From: an uncultured Campylobacter sp.
Lineage (GTDB): Bacteria > Campylobacterota > Campylobacteria > Campylobacterales > Campylobacteraceae
Direction of reading: 5' to 3'
Length of the DNA: 23,561 bases
Assembly: GCF_938041645.1 (NCBI RefSeq)
Contig: NZ_CALIST010000072.1
Span: 1-23,561 of the forward strand
Position 1 is the first letter of the stretch. The number at the start of each line of letters is the position of its first letter. The notes under the pieces are model-generated. The model searched no databases and was not told where the DNA came from. It worked only from the letters and a program-made list of their open reading frames with translations. Positions 7,128-14,345 of this stretch are shown here, piece after piece. The position numbers were made by a program, and so were the translations under genes.

Positions 7128-8365
7128 GCTCTATCCTTAAAAAATGCTTCGACCTCTTTAAATTTAATCGCAAAGCTGCTTTGATCCTCTAAATTTTTGC
7201 ACCACACCTCGGCTCGGTCAAACTCGTCCTGCCCGATGCAAAGGCAAAATTTCGCCTCCGCCCCGTCGGCTGCCTTTAAATGCTTCGCAAGCGCCTTGGG
7301 CTCGTATGAAATTTGAGTTTTACAAAACTTTCGCAGCTTTAGCGCAAATGAAAACGCCGTGCTTACGAACGCCTCGTCTAGCGCGCCGATATAAATCCCC
7401 TCGCGCGCTTGTAAGCTTTCGCGCGTTTTTAAAATTTCGGCTATTCGCTCTATGCCTAGCGCAAAGCCCACGCCCGCCGTCTTTCTGCCGCCTAAAAACT
7501 CCACGAGTCTGTCGTAGCGCCCGCCGCCGCCTACGGCGCTTTGTGCGCCAAGCTCGCTTGAGACGAACTCAAAGGCGGTTTTGCAGTAGTAATCAAGCCC
7601 GCGAACGAGTTTCGCATCGATCTGAAATTTTTGTCCGTTTTGAGTTAAAATTCTTTGCAGCTGTGCAAATTCCGCGTCGCAGGCGTCGTTTAAATTTTCA
7701 GTTATAAGTGGCGCGGCGGCTAAAATTTTCTGGCAGTTTTCGTTTTTACAGTCCAGCACGCGGATCGGATTGGTGTCGATACGCCTTTGGCAATCCTCGC
7801 AGAGCCTATCTTTGCGCTCTTGCAAGAAATTTACGAGCTTGGTTTTATACGCGGGCATGCACTCCTCATCGCCTAAAGAGTTGATTTTAAGCGTTGCGGC
7901 GACATTTAGCTCGCGTAAAATTTGAGCTAGCATCAAGATTACGCTCGCGTCCTCATAAACGCTATTTTCGCCGAAGCACTCGACGCCGAATTGATGAAAC
8001 TCGCGCAGACGCCCCTTTTGCGGACGCTCGTAGCGAAACATCGAGCCTTGATAATAAAATTTATGCACGCCGCCGCTGCGGTCTAGTTTTTTTTCGATAA
8101 AGGCGCGCACGACGCCCGCGGTACCTTCTGGGCGCAGGCAGACGCTATCGCCGCTTTTGTCGCTAAACTCATACATCTCTTTGCCGACGATGTCGCTGCT
8201 CTCGCCGACACTGCGGCGAAATAGCGTGGTCTGTTCGAGCTTGGGCGTTTCGATGAGACAAAAGCCGTAATTGCGCGCCACGCGCTCGCACACGTTTAAA
8301 ATTTGCGAGTAGATGCGCGCCTGCTCGCCTGAAATATCGTTCATACCGCGAAGTGCCTTGATCAT
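7124..8365 (-). CDS. hisS: Histidyl-tRNA synthetase
   Basis: Class II aminoacyl-tRNA synthetase charging tRNA-His. The 413-residue protein starts with the characteristic ALRGMNDISG. LRPEGTAGVVRA (about 77-88), motif 2 FRYERPQKGRLREFHQFGVE (110-129), the HisRS-specific LVRGLDYYCKTAFEF and motif 3 GVGFALGIERI follow in order, then a C-terminal anticodon-binding domain from about 320. The ATG has AAAGGA upstream, and a TATAAT box lies 48-53 bases before the start. It is the first gene of the hisS-speA-cysE-unknown-aspB operon. In C. jejuni I recall tmk directly upstream of hisS; here it is absent and a gene-free interval takes its place. Confidence 0.96.
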   Translation of the reverse strand: MIKALRGMNDISGEQARIYSQILNVCERVARNYGFCLIETPKLEQTTLFRRSVGESSDIVGKEMYEFSDKSGDSVCLRPEGTAGVVRAFIEKKLDRSGGVHKFYYQGSMFRYERPQKGRLREFHQFGVECFGENSVYEDASVILMLAQILRELNVAATLKINSLGDEECMPAYKTKLVNFLQERKDRLCEDCQRRIDTNPIRVLDCKNENCQKILAAAPLITENLNDACDAEFAQLQRILTQNGQKFQIDAKLVRGLDYYCKTAFEFVSSELGAQSAVGGGGRYDRLVEFLGGRKTAGVGFALGIERIAEILKTRESLQAREGIYIGALDEAFVSTAFSFALKLRKFCKTQISYEPKALAKHLKAADGAEAKFCLCIGQDEFDRAEVWCKNLEDQSSFAIKFKEVEAFFKDRA

Positions 8366-8896
8366 CTATAAAATCCTTTGCGAAATTTTAAAATTTTCAA
8401 ATTTTTGCGGCGATTATAGTTAAATTTTCCTAAATTTTAAGCCCTGCCGCTCGCGGTTTTGTATCGGTTCTGCTTATTTACATCGCGCGCCGCGATGATT
8501 TTAAAATTTCAAATTTATTCTTAAAATGCGGATTGCGCGATCTTTGAGAATTATTTTAAACGATCGGCGTTTATAAAATTTACGGCGCGACGATCGGCGT
8601 AACGGCTGCTAATATTACATTCTGAGAGCTTGCAAATACAGCGCCAGGCTTATAAAAACAGCGCGCCGCTAGGTTTAATGTATCCCGCACTGCGAAGCGG
8701 TTTGATTTTAAATTTAATTTGCGATGTGTCGCGCCAGCTCGTGGCATGCTATGTAAAATTAAAGCGCCACCGAAATTTACGCGCTGCGCAAAATTTAACG
8801 CATTGCGTAAAATTTTAAATTTTACCGCGGCGCAGGTCGCGCGCCATTTCGGCTTAGGCGTGTATTTTTAACCGGCTAAGCTCGGCGGTAAAATTT
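8366..8896. other. Gene-free interval upstream of hisS
   Basis: About 530 bases with AAATTT and AAAATTT cores set in GC-rich sequence and only one small open frame (8630-8818 plus, 62 codons). That frame has no family resemblance or good ribosome binding site. Apart from the hisS -10 box I see no defined element. No tRNA or terminator hairpin was recognised. Confidence 0.55.
8413..8418 (-). promoter_or_regulatory. Probable -10 box of the hisS operon
   Basis: A perfect TATAAT on the minus strand (AACTATAATCGCC), 48-53 bases upstream of the hisS start. This implies a leader of roughly 40 bases. A -35 element is not obvious, as is usual in Campylobacter. Confidence 0.6.
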
Positions 8897-9379
8897 CTAC
8901 TTCGCCGCCTTGAAGCTCAAGAATTCCTCGTAGCGGCGGTCGATGATCTCTTTGATCTCGGCGTAATTTTGCGGCGAATTTTCTATGTAAAAATAGGCGT
9001 TGTCGAAGTTTTTATCGCCGAATTTGCGCGCGACGAAATCGTCATAATCTTGCAAATACCAGCCGTGCGTTTTGGCAAATTTCGTGCGGTCCGTGGTGTA
9101 GTAGGCCTTCGCAAAGGCCTTGCCCGCGGTGTTTAGCTCCTCGCTGCTCAGCACGCCGTCCATGGCGCCAAAGAAATACCCGCGATAATCAAAGCTATCG
9201 TCCATCCGCGCTATATCGTCCGCGAAATCCGCCGCGAAGTCCTTGGAGTAGAGCTTGCGCTCCATGCACCAGCGGAAGAAAAACGCGATGTGCGTCGCGC
9301 CGTTTTCCTGCGGGATATCTGTCGGCGCGTTTTTCGCGCCCCAGTGCCATTTTGCCTTGTCATAGGTCACGTAAGCCAT
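8897..9379 (-). CDS. DUF7832-like protein, function unknown
   Basis: A 160-residue soluble protein, probably cytoplasmic, with no signal peptide or membrane segment. The internal ATG is chosen because AAAAAAAGGAGAGCAAA directly precedes it. The N terminus TYDKAKWHWG...IPQENGATHIAFF matches the plan of the DUF7832 family as I remember it (YDxAKWH, then a proline, then ATHIG/A followed by an aromatic-rich helix). Later words FFGAMDGVLSSEEL and YFYIEDS-like YFYIENSPQNY are typical of it. Members occur as single genes, and some lie in polymorphic-toxin neighbourhoods, but no toxin is visible here. It stands alone, with gene-free DNA on both sides. Family membership is moderately sure; function is not known. 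Confidence 0.78.
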   Translation of the reverse strand: MAYVTYDKAKWHWGAKNAPTDIPQENGATHIAFFFRWCMERKLYSKDFAADFADDIARMDDSFDYRGYFFGAMDGVLSSEELNTAGKAFAKAYYTTDRTKFAKTHGWYLQDYDDFVARKFGDKNFDNAYFYIENSPQNYAEIKEIIDRRYEEFLSFKAAK

Positions 9380-9592
9380 TTTGCTCTCCTTTTTTTGGAC
9401 TTTAAGTTGCATAAATTTTAGAAATTAAAAGCAAACGACGCTTGGTAAAGCTCTAAATTTTATCCGATACAATCTGCGCCGTGAAATTTCAAATTTTATA
9501 TCAGATCGCTCATTCCCTCATAATCGCATTCGCTTCATAAAATTTTGCCGCGGCTAAAATTACGTTTAAATTCTATCGCGCCTCGTAGAATT

Positions 9593-12457
9593 TCACGCGC
9601 CTCGTCCTATGTCTTTCAGTCGCTGCTTTGCCGCCGCCGTCACGTCCTCTTCGTAATCATACCACGCAAACATCGCGCCGTGCTGCACCGAGCCGCCCAG
9701 CAGATCGCCCCCTTGGCGGTTTTTCAGATCGATATTTGCGACCTTAAATCCATCCAGCGTCGCTGCGAACTCGCGCAGGCGCTGCGGCGGAGATTTGAGC
9801 TTGGTGTAGAGGTAGCAGCGCCCCGCCTGGCCTTTGCGTCCTACGCGTCCGCGCAGCTGATGAAGCGACGCAAGCCCCATCCGCTCGGCGCCCACGATTA
9901 AAATGACGCTAAGCCGCGGCAGCGAGATGCCCACTTCGACGATCGTCGTGGTTATCAGCAGTCGCCCCTCGTCGCGAAAGCGGCGCAGGATCTCCTCCTT
10001 GTCCTTGTCGCTGCCGTGAGTGATCATCACGTCCGCAAACTGAGCCTTCCAAAACGGCGCCGCCTCTTCGAGGCTTTGATAGACCGAGCTTTCGCTTTGC
10101 TGCACGAGCGGATAGACGATGATCGCTTGATTGCCCGCGGCGAGCTCGCAGCGCAGATCCTGCATAAAGCCCGCAAATCCGTCGTTTTGCAGGATTATAG
10201 TTTTGATCTGTTTTTCAAACGGCAGCTGTTTTAAAAAGCTAAAGCTCACGAGCTCGGACTGGATCATGCTTAGCGTACGCGGTATCGGTGTGGCGCTAAA
10301 CTGAATGAAATGCGCTCGAAACTCGCCGCTCCCCGTGAGGCGCGCGATCTTTTCGCGTTGGTTGGAGCCGAAGCGGTGCTGCTCATCGACCATTATGAGA
10401 TTTGACGGCGCGAGCTCGTGGTAGAGCAGGGCGTGAGTGCCGATGATAAGGTGCGCGTCTGCGAAATTTGGCTCGCGATCGCCGCTTTTTACGAGCAGGA
10501 CTTTGATCTGCGGCGGCAGCAGGCGGCGCGCCTCGGCGTAAATCTGCTCGGCCAAGATGCTTGTAGGCGCCATCAGATAGCTGATGCGCGGGTAGTTCAT
10601 CGCCGCGCTCGCGAGGATGACGAGCGTCTTGCCGCTGCCTACGTCGCCCATGACGACGCGGCGGCGCGCCAGAGGGCTTTGCAGATCGCTAGCAATGTCC
10701 TTTATCGCGGCTAGCTGATCGCGCGTAGGCTCAAAAGGAAGTGAAGCAAGCCAGTCTGAAATGTCGTGCAGCGGGTAAATTTGCGCAGGGAAGCTCGTTT
10801 TTTTCGCGCTTAGCTTTTGCAGGTAGTTTAGAATTTCGACAAATTTCAGCGTGCGTAAAATTTCAGCTCCGCTCATAGATGCGACGGCTGCAGCCTGTTG
10901 TACAGCCTCGGCGGCATGGACAGTTCCAGCGTCGCTTGCAATTTGAGCTATTGTAGGTATGGCGGTTATAGCTTGGGCGGCTGCGGTCTGGATAGTTTCA
11001 GTTTGATAATGCGTAGGTTGGGCGGAACAATCGCGCGAAGCGCTCATCGGTGCGGCGAGCGCGTCCTGAACAGCCTCGGCGGCGCTTGCAGTCTGAGCGA
11101 TCGTAGGCTCTGCGGTCTGCACAGCTACTACCGTCTGAACATTTTTGGTTTGATCGCAGGAAGGCTGTGCGCCCGCAGCTTGTGCGTTCAAAGTTTGGGC
11201 GGCGGCGGGTTGCGTATCTATGTCTTGGGTGCTTAAATTTTGTTTTGCAATTGCGGCTTGCTCGGCTATGGACTGCTCGGTCGCGATATGCTCTAGCATG
11301 GGTTGTGCGGTCGCAGCTTGAGCATCTGCCGGCCGTGTCGCTGTTTGGGTACCGGATACTAGGTCGTTTGAAATTTTATCGCCGCTCGCCGCCGCTTCAT
11401 TATCGGCTTTGAGGTCGTTTGAAATTTCATCTCTGTGCGCCTCGGCGCCGTTTGCGGCAAGAAAATCCTCATCGCCTTGAGCGCTAAAATTTTCGTCGTT
11501 ATAAATTTCTACTCCGCGCGCCTGATGCTCATTGCCATCTAAAATTTCATCGCTCGCAATCTCGCCGTCGCGGAGACTTGGGTGGGGCAAAGCCTTCGTG
11601 TTCTTTGGAATTTCTCCGCTTAAAATTTTATTCGCCGCACCACGCTTTGCCTCGCAGGCAAGAACTCCGCCGCTTCGCGGATAGTTTGAAATTTTGTTGC
11701 CCAAAATCTCATCATTTTGCGATCTGCCGTTTAAAATTTCAGCGGCGACCGAGCTTTGCGAGCTCGGAATTTCGCCGTTATCTAAAATTCCGTCGTCATT
11801 TAAAATTTTATCGCTGCTTGAAATTTCATCGCCTAAAATTTCACTGCCGCTTGGAATTCTGCCGCTGTTTGAAACGTCGTCGCGCTCGCCGAAATTTTCC
11901 GCGCCGCCCTCTTTGAGCTGCCTATTTAGCGCGGCTAGCATTCGCACGCTGCGCGGCGAGCTCTCGTGTAGCGCGAGCAGTACCGCCGCCTCGTCCGCGC
12001 GCAGCCCGCAGTCTAGAAGCGCGCCCGCGCTTAGATATTTTTTGATCAGCTTTTGCGCCGCGGCGTCGCTCAGCGCGGCTTTGTATTTGGGCGCGATCCT
12101 GCCCGGCTCGCTTACGATTTTTGGGTTTACGAACTGCCACGAGCCGAAGCTCTCGTCGCATTTGCCGTGGATGAAAAATTTTTTGCCGCGCTTAAAGGCG
12201 CCGAAGTGCCAGCTTTTGGCGTTGAAGATCACTATTTTGATCTCGCGCTCCCAGCTGAGGCAGTGCGCCGTGACGATGAGCATCGAGCCGCGCCTGTGCT
12301 GGAAGAGGCACTCGACCTCCGCCGTGCTCTCGCCCGCGCAGGGCGCGTCCCCCACGCTTAGATCGTCGAAGCTTTTGGGCAGAAGCAGCGCCAGATCCAA
12401 AAGCGTCGTAATGCCCGCCTTTTGCGCCGCCGCCGCGTCTTTTGCTTCAAAAATCAA
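9593..12457 (-). CDS. recG: ATP-dependent DNA helicase RecG with a ~350-residue low-complexity insertion
   Basis: Branch-migration helicase that reverses stalled replication forks. The start is TTG behind AAAGGATGAAAA; the nearby ATG is in another frame and stops after five codons. The product is 954 residues, against about 600 that I recall for Campylobacter RecG. Residues 1 to about 183 hold the wedge/OB domain (LVLLLPKSFDDL-like start, ECLFQHRRGSML, FFIHGKC). Helicase motifs are intact: MGDVGSGKT (603-611), DEQHRFG (691-697), SATPIPRT (721-728), HQLRGRVGR (866-874) and the RecG C-terminal NRQGGDLLGG. Between them residues about 184-530 are low complexity. The first half is rich in Asp/Glu/Ile/Ser/Asn, the second in Ala/Gln/Thr. 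The frame is open throughout and both flanking domains look functional, so this is an in-frame expansion and not a pseudogene. Confidence 0.92.
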   Translation of the reverse strand: MIFEAKDAAAAQKAGITTLLDLALLLPKSFDDLSVGDAPCAGESTAEVECLFQHRRGSMLIVTAHCLSWEREIKIVIFNAKSWHFGAFKRGKKFFIHGKCDESFGSWQFVNPKIVSEPGRIAPKYKAALSDAAAQKLIKKYLSAGALLDCGLRADEAAVLLALHESSPRSVRMLAALNRQLKEGGAENFGERDDVSNSGRIPSGSEILGDEISSSDKILNDDGILDNGEIPSSQSSVAAEILNGRSQNDEILGNKISNYPRSGGVLACEAKRGAANKILSGEIPKNTKALPHPSLRDGEIASDEILDGNEHQARGVEIYNDENFSAQGDEDFLAANGAEAHRDEISNDLKADNEAAASGDKISNDLVSGTQTATRPADAQAATAQPMLEHIATEQSIAEQAAIAKQNLSTQDIDTQPAAAQTLNAQAAGAQPSCDQTKNVQTVVAVQTAEPTIAQTASAAEAVQDALAAPMSASRDCSAQPTHYQTETIQTAAAQAITAIPTIAQIASDAGTVHAAEAVQQAAAVASMSGAEILRTLKFVEILNYLQKLSAKKTSFPAQIYPLHDISDWLASLPFEPTRDQLAAIKDIASDLQSPLARRRVVMGDVGSGKTLVILASAAMNYPRISYLMAPTSILAEQIYAEARRLLPPQIKVLLVKSGDREPNFADAHLIIGTHALLYHELAPSNLIMVDEQHRFGSNQREKIARLTGSGEFRAHFIQFSATPIPRTLSMIQSELVSFSFLKQLPFEKQIKTIILQNDGFAGFMQDLRCELAAGNQAIIVYPLVQQSESSVYQSLEEAAPFWKAQFADVMITHGSDKDKEEILRRFRDEGRLLITTTIVEVGISLPRLSVILIVGAERMGLASLHQLRGRVGRKGQAGRCYLYTKLKSPPQRLREFAATLDGFKVANIDLKNRQGGDLLGGSVQHGAMFAWYDYEEDVTAAAKQRLKDIGRGA
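10862..11155 (-). repeat. Duplicated ~45-residue Ala/Gln/Thr block in RecG
   Basis: Residues about 435-476 (11030-11155) and about 484-532 (10862-11008) are diverged copies. QTKNVQT matches QTETIQT, EPTIAQTAS matches IPTIAQIAS, AEAVQDALAAPMSAS matches AEAVQQAAAVASMSG. The nucleotide text shows the same, with ACAGCCTCGGCGGC in both. Confidence 0.7.
10868..11908 (-). repeat. Low-complexity in-frame insertion inside recG
   Basis: Encodes RecG residues about 184-530. The left-to-right plus-strand text of 11400-11908 is full of TAAAATTTCATCGCC-like words, the same style as the intergenic arrays. It reads on the minus strand as DEIS, DEIL, DKIL and GEIP blocks. Bases 10868-11360 read as Ala/Gln/Thr-rich protein with long internal duplications. 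Ends are approximate, judged from where RecG family sequence stops and resumes. Confidence 0.8.
11768..11878 (-). repeat. 18-base tandem array coding hexapeptides in RecG
   Basis: AATT (or AAAC in the last unit) recurs at 11768, 11786, 11804, 11822, 11837, 11855 and 11873. The steps are 18, 18, 18, 15, 18 and 18, all multiples of three. Units read on the minus strand as PSGSEI, LGDEI, SSSDKI, LNDDGI and LDNGEI. The strict codon phase shows selection for, or origin within, an open frame. Confidence 0.8.
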
Positions 12458-12501
12458 TTTTCATCCTTTAAATTTTAATAGGCGGTTAAGCCCTCGCGCT
12501 A

Positions 12502-12587
12502 CGAAATTCTATACACCGCAGTGGAATCGCTCGCCGAAATTTGATCGAAATTCTATGCGCTGCATCGAACGCTTGCTTAAATTTGCT
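12502..12587. repeat. 43-base tandem duplication
   Basis: Units 12502-12544 and 12546-12587 share CGAAATTCTAT at the start, a GCA...GAA...CGCT middle and AAATTTG near the end, in the same order and at the same spacing. Confidence 0.65.
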
Positions 12588-12870
12588 CGGAATTTCGCCC
12601 ATTGCGGCAAATTTGCTCTCCGGCTTTGCTTGTAAATTTTACTCGTTTGCGCGTGTTTTGTTTGGCAGCCGTGTTTTTGCGGCGTGCACCGGGTTTTAAA
12701 CAGAGCGCGATCGCTTGAAATTTCACGGCGCGATTTGCGAACTGCAAAAATTCAATTACGGCAGCCGCCACGCGCGCCTTTTTAAATTTCACGGCGCGAC
12801 TTACAAACGGCGTGCGAGGCAGGACTTCGATTTTGCGCGCTGAAATTTTACCGAGCCGCGCACGACGCCT

Positions 12871-12926
12871 TTAAATTTAGCCGCTTTTGTAAGGCTCGTA
12901 AATTTAATCGCTTCTGCAAAGCCCCG
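12871..12926. repeat. 28-base tandem pair
   Basis: TAAATTTAGCCGCTTTTGTA and TAAATTTAATCGCTTCTGCA lead two adjacent 28-base units. Both end in AAGGCTCG/AAGCCCCG-like words, and a partial third unit follows (CAAATTTTAGCGCG). Confidence 0.65.
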
Positions 12927-13042
12927 CAAATTTTAGCGCGACCATAGTTTTAAATTTTAAACGCAAGCCGTCCGCAAGCGGAGCGAAAAAGTAAAATTTA
13001 GCGCCGTCTGCGCCGCTTTACAAATTTTAAAATTTACCCAAA

Positions 13043-13087
13043 TTTTAAGCCGGTCGCAGGTATGCACTCGCTGTGCCGCGACGGGCT
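13043..13087 (-). terminator. Possible terminator hairpin at the end of the M16 gene
   Basis: The arms AGCCGGTCGCAGG (13048-13060) and CCGCGACGGGCT (13076-13087) pair with one mismatch and one bulge round a 15-base loop. They overlap the stop codon of the minus-strand gene. In the minus direction TAAAATTT follows, not a clean T run, so termination is plausible but unproven. Confidence 0.4.
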
Positions 13088-14345
13088 AAATTTCAAGCCC
13101 CTTTTTCGCGGCGGCCTCGTCGCAAATGACGGAAAAGCTTAGGTTCATGATCTCGTCGTGCGACTTGATGAAATCGTTGAGCGCCCCGAGTTTTAGCGTC
13201 TCGATGCGCTTTAAATTTCGCTCGAACTCGCCGAATGCATAGCCCTTGTAATACTCGCTCTGCGCGATCGCCGCGCGCTTAAACATCGTCTCTTTTTGCA
13301 GCGCGGCGCTTCCGATCAGGAATTTTTTGGCGCTTTTTAGCTCCGCTTCGCTCACGCCCGAAGCGATAAACTTCGCGATCTCCTCTTTTACGAGCGCGGC
13401 GGCGTTTTGCAAATTTTCGTTTTTGGTCTGCAGATAGCCCCAAAACTCGCGGCGACTAAGCTCGAAATCGCCGCGCGCATAGACTGAGTACGCAAGGCCG
13501 TGCTTAACGCGGATGCGCTCCATCAGCCTGCTGCCGAAACCGCTGCTTCCGAGCACGAAAAGCGCGGTGTTTGCGATGAACTCCTGCTCCTTTGGCAGCG
13601 CAAAGGGCGCGCCGAAGTAGATGTAAGCCTGCTGTGTCTGCTCCTTTTGGATCTTTATTTTTTTCGCATCGCTCGGCGTAAAAAACGGCAGCTCGCGCTT
13701 TTCTCCGCTTGCAAAAAGGCTCAAAATTTCCACGATTTTCGGATTTTTATCGCTCACGTCGCCGCATAAAACGACGTATAAATTCTCTAAACTCAGCGAG
13801 GCGAAAAACTCCCGCACGTCCTTCATAGTGATCCGCTCTATGCTCGCCTCGTCGCCTATGAGCGGCCGCTCGAGCCTCGTGCGCGGATACAGAAGCGCTT
13901 TTAAGTTGCACGTCGCGATGTAATCAAACTCGCTTTTTAGCACGGCGATCTCGCCTATGGTTTGCATTTTTAGCTTTTCCAGCACCGAGGGCGTTAGATT
14001 GGGCTCTCTAAGCAGCTCTCGCAGCATATCTAGACCGAAATCAAAGTGCTCTTTTAGGCAGTTTAGCTGGATGCCGAAGGTTTCAAAATTGCTCGCGGCG
14101 CTGATCTCGACCGCGCGGATATCGAGCTTGCGGTGAAATTCGCTCACCCCCAGCGTCTTTGAGCCCTCGCCCAAAACGCCCGCGCAGATGCGCGCAAGGC
14201 CCAGGGTCTTCTCGCTCACCGCGCCGCTTGCTTTAAAAATTAGCTTGAAGCTCGCCACCGGCAGCGAATCGTCAAACTGATACAAAAAATCGATTTTAGC
14301 GTTCTTGCCGCCTTTGGTCTTAAGTGAAATCTCTTTTTTTTCCAT
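13086..14345 (-). CDS. M16-family (insulinase-like) peptidase homologue lacking the zinc motif
   Basis: A 419-residue two-domain M16 protein, start ATG behind AAAGGAAAACG. The C-terminal half keeps family words: GSSGFGSRLMERIRVKHGLAYSVYA (266-290) includes the Arg and GLxY elements that complete the active site in the partner domain. In the N-terminal half, where HxxEH zinc ligands should follow the GLA turn, the sequence is GLARICAGVLGEGSKTLG (49-66) with no histidine or glutamate in the right places. It is therefore likely a non-catalytic M16 subunit, as in the inactive partner of paired M16 enzymes. No signal peptide is apparent. Campylobacter and Helicobacter carry related 'zinc protease' genes; I recall one next to mqnC in H. 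pylori, comparable to the position here. Function is unknown. Confidence 0.85.
   Translation of the reverse strand: MEKKEISLKTKGGKNAKIDFLYQFDDSLPVASFKLIFKASGAVSEKTLGLARICAGVLGEGSKTLGVSEFHRKLDIRAVEISAASNFETFGIQLNCLKEHFDFGLDMLRELLREPNLTPSVLEKLKMQTIGEIAVLKSEFDYIATCNLKALLYPRTRLERPLIGDEASIERITMKDVREFFASLSLENLYVVLCGDVSDKNPKIVEILSLFASGEKRELPFFTPSDAKKIKIQKEQTQQAYIYFGAPFALPKEQEFIANTALFVLGSSGFGSRLMERIRVKHGLAYSVYARGDFELSRREFWGYLQTKNENLQNAAALVKEEIAKFIASGVSEAELKSAKKFLIGSAALQKETMFKRAAIAQSEYYKGYAFGEFERNLKRIETLKLGALNDFIKSHDEIMNLSFSVICDEAAAKKGLEI

Larger units (their letters stand above)
12458..13085. other. Gene-free, repeat-rich gap between M16 homologue and recG
   Basis: No credible gene; a 71-codon minus frame (12577-12792) and the end of a plus frame across recG are judged to be chance. 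The stretch contains a 43-base tandem duplication (12502-12587), a separated ~28-base direct repeat (12717-12744 and 12784-12811) and a 28-base tandem pair (12871-12926), all built round AAATTT cores. Confidence 0.6.

Noticed and set aside
8630..8818. 62-codon plus-strand frame upstream of hisS
   Set aside because: Short, with no recognisable family or ribosome binding site; lies in AAATTT-rich gap sequence.
9541..9560. GCCGCGGC palindrome flanked by AAAATTTT and TAAAAT as a recG terminator
   Set aside because: The central palindrome leaves almost no loop and there is no T run in the direction of transcription.
10898..11236. Plus-strand 112-codon frame with recurring SLGG
   Set aside because: Antisense shadow of the Ala/Gln/Thr-rich RecG repeats; no start signal or family resemblance.
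11578..11916. Plus-strand frame with recurring Leu-Lys-Phe, opposite recG
   Set aside because: It is the antisense reading of the 18-base array in recG; its repeats mirror that array, it lacks a ribosome binding site, and the minus-strand RecG frame is clearly the real one.
9593..12457. recG as a pseudogene disrupted by an insertion element
   Set aside because: The frame is open across the insertion, there are no terminal inverted repeats, target-site duplication or transposase, and helicase motifs on the far side are intact.
11694..12635. 313-codon plus-strand frame across the recG start
   Set aside because: Long only because the repeat-rich, GC-rich DNA has few stops; composition is Ser/Arg/Leu-rich and no domain is recognisable.
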